Shown here piece after piece: positions 5,694 to 6,124 of a stretch of 6,124 bases of DNA. The number at the start of each line of letters is the position of its first letter. Within the stretch, counting starts at the first letter, position 1. The notes under the pieces were generated by a model, which made no database searches, was not told where the DNA came from, and saw only the letters and a program-made list of their open reading frames with translations. This DNA is from Alphaproteobacteria bacterium (GTDB lineage: Bacteria; Pseudomonadota; Alphaproteobacteria; Reyranellales; Reyranellaceae), in NCBI GenBank assembly GCA_005884705.1, contig VBAF01000144.1:3386-9509 (forward strand). The letters are read 5' to 3'. A program made the translations under genes and the position numbers.

Positions 5694-6103
5694 GAGTGGC
5701 TTCGCGAGGTGCGGGGCCTTGTTCGGATCGTGCGCTTTCGCACGCTCACTGTCGTGTCGGGGTTGATCTAGGGCAGCCACGCGGTGCACGACGGTGTCGT
5801 CATCCGCTGGAGCGCGGCCGGAATCGACCTGTCGGCCCTCAGCCTGCTGTGCTCGGAAGCGGTCGCCGCGAAAGTCGTGGTGTGAGCGCCGTGGTCGCCA
5901 TCCCTCTGTCCGCGACGGCTCAGGCGATCTATGCTTTCGGCTCGGGCGTGGTGTCGGCCGGGCTGACGGCGCTGTCCGGAACGCTCTATGCGGCGTACGG
6001 CGGTCTGTCCTTCCTGGCGATGGCGTTGCTTTGCGTCGTCGCGTTCCCGTTCGCCTGGTACGGCCTGGGCGGCCGGGATGGTTCGCAACCGCCGAGGACC
6101 TGA
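5694..6103 (+). pseudogene. Decayed MFS permease (phenylpropionate-permease-like), C-terminal half with internal loss
   Basis: Pieces of one MFS permease appear in two frames. Frame one (from about 5694) reads LREVRGLVRIVRFRTLTVVSGLI, then TAG at 5769-5771, then GSHAVHDGVVIRWSAAGIDL and on to TGA 5883-5885. In PPP/HCA-type MFS proteins the corresponding text is close to LIQGSHAxYYxFxxLHWxAAG, so the TAG stands where a CAG (Gln) codon is expected. The second piece, in another frame from about 5882, reads IPLSATAQAIYAFGSGV and then LSGTLYAAYGGLSFLAMALL to TGA 6101-6103; it matches the last two membrane helices of the same family (typically ELxATAQALY). The region between the pieces in intact relatives (roughly 50-70 residues) is absent, and no N-terminal half is recognisable. 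No start or ribosome site is visible. The family assignment is from remembered patterns; decay is seen directly. Confidence 0.72.
5729..5744. repeat. Short perfect hairpin in the permease remnant
   Basis: CGTGCG (5729-5734) and CGCACG (5739-5744) form a perfect 6-bp stem with a CTTT tetraloop. It lies inside the degraded permease, 25 bp before the amber codon. It may be chance at this GC content; no T-run follows. Confidence 0.3.
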
Positions 6104-6124
6104 TCCGTAGAACCTACCGTGACC
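6104..6124. other. Right edge, no feature seen
   Basis: The last 21 bases follow the final stop of the permease remnant. I see no start codon with a ribosome site, no dyad of note and no T-run. Confidence 0.4.

Noticed and set aside
5579..5700. A possible membrane-protein N-terminus (VPVAWRDGISFGASALPINP and onward)
   Set aside because: I could not match it to the permease family or find a start signal, and its hydrophobic part is encoded by the perfect hairpin, so it may be coincidental. It is described as non-coding.
1..6124. tRNA or rRNA genes, CRISPR arrays, insertion sequences, prophage or defence genes
   Set aside because: I saw no cloverleaf, regularly spaced repeats, transposase motifs or nuclease/effector modules on either strand. 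The hairpins found are isolated and differ from one another.

Overview
The window is very GC-rich and gene-dense, with short intergenic gaps and mostly weak Shine-Dalgarno signals. Together with a class I lysyl-tRNA synthetase, an alphaproteobacterial-type DinG-like helicase N-terminus and two Tat-exported proteins, this suggests a chromosomal segment of an alphaproteobacterium (Rhodospirillales or Hyphomicrobiales-like; an inference from protein character only).

Layout, left to right. Positions 1-673 (minus) hold the first 224 residues of a DinG/Rad3-like ATP-dependent DNA helicase that runs off the left edge. Divergent from it, 705-1916 (plus) encodes a flavin-dependent amine oxidase with a Tat signal peptide whose n-region seems to have absorbed a short GC-rich repeat. 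It converges on a YbfB/YjiJ-type MFS transporter (1951-3093, minus); the 34-bp gap and the transporter's 3' end carry a nested double dyad. Divergent from the transporter, 3171-4784 (plus) encodes a complete class I lysyl-tRNA synthetase. After a 115-bp, relatively AT-rich gap with two dyads comes a Tat-exported protein of unknown function, built from two similar beta-rich modules (4900-5535), followed at once by a GC-rich terminator-like hairpin. The right end (about 5694-6103) is a decayed MFS permease remnant, with an in-frame amber codon, a frame change and a missing middle.

The genes do not form an operon or a recognisable multi-gene system: strands alternate and functions are unrelated (DNA repair/replication, flavin oxidation, transport, tRNA charging, an exported unknown). 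The leads worth a second look are small: the nested convergent dyad, the repeat-extended Tat signal, the operator-like dyad and ribosome-site hairpin ahead of the exported two-module protein, and the pseudogene. I do not see a previously undescribed multi-component system here.
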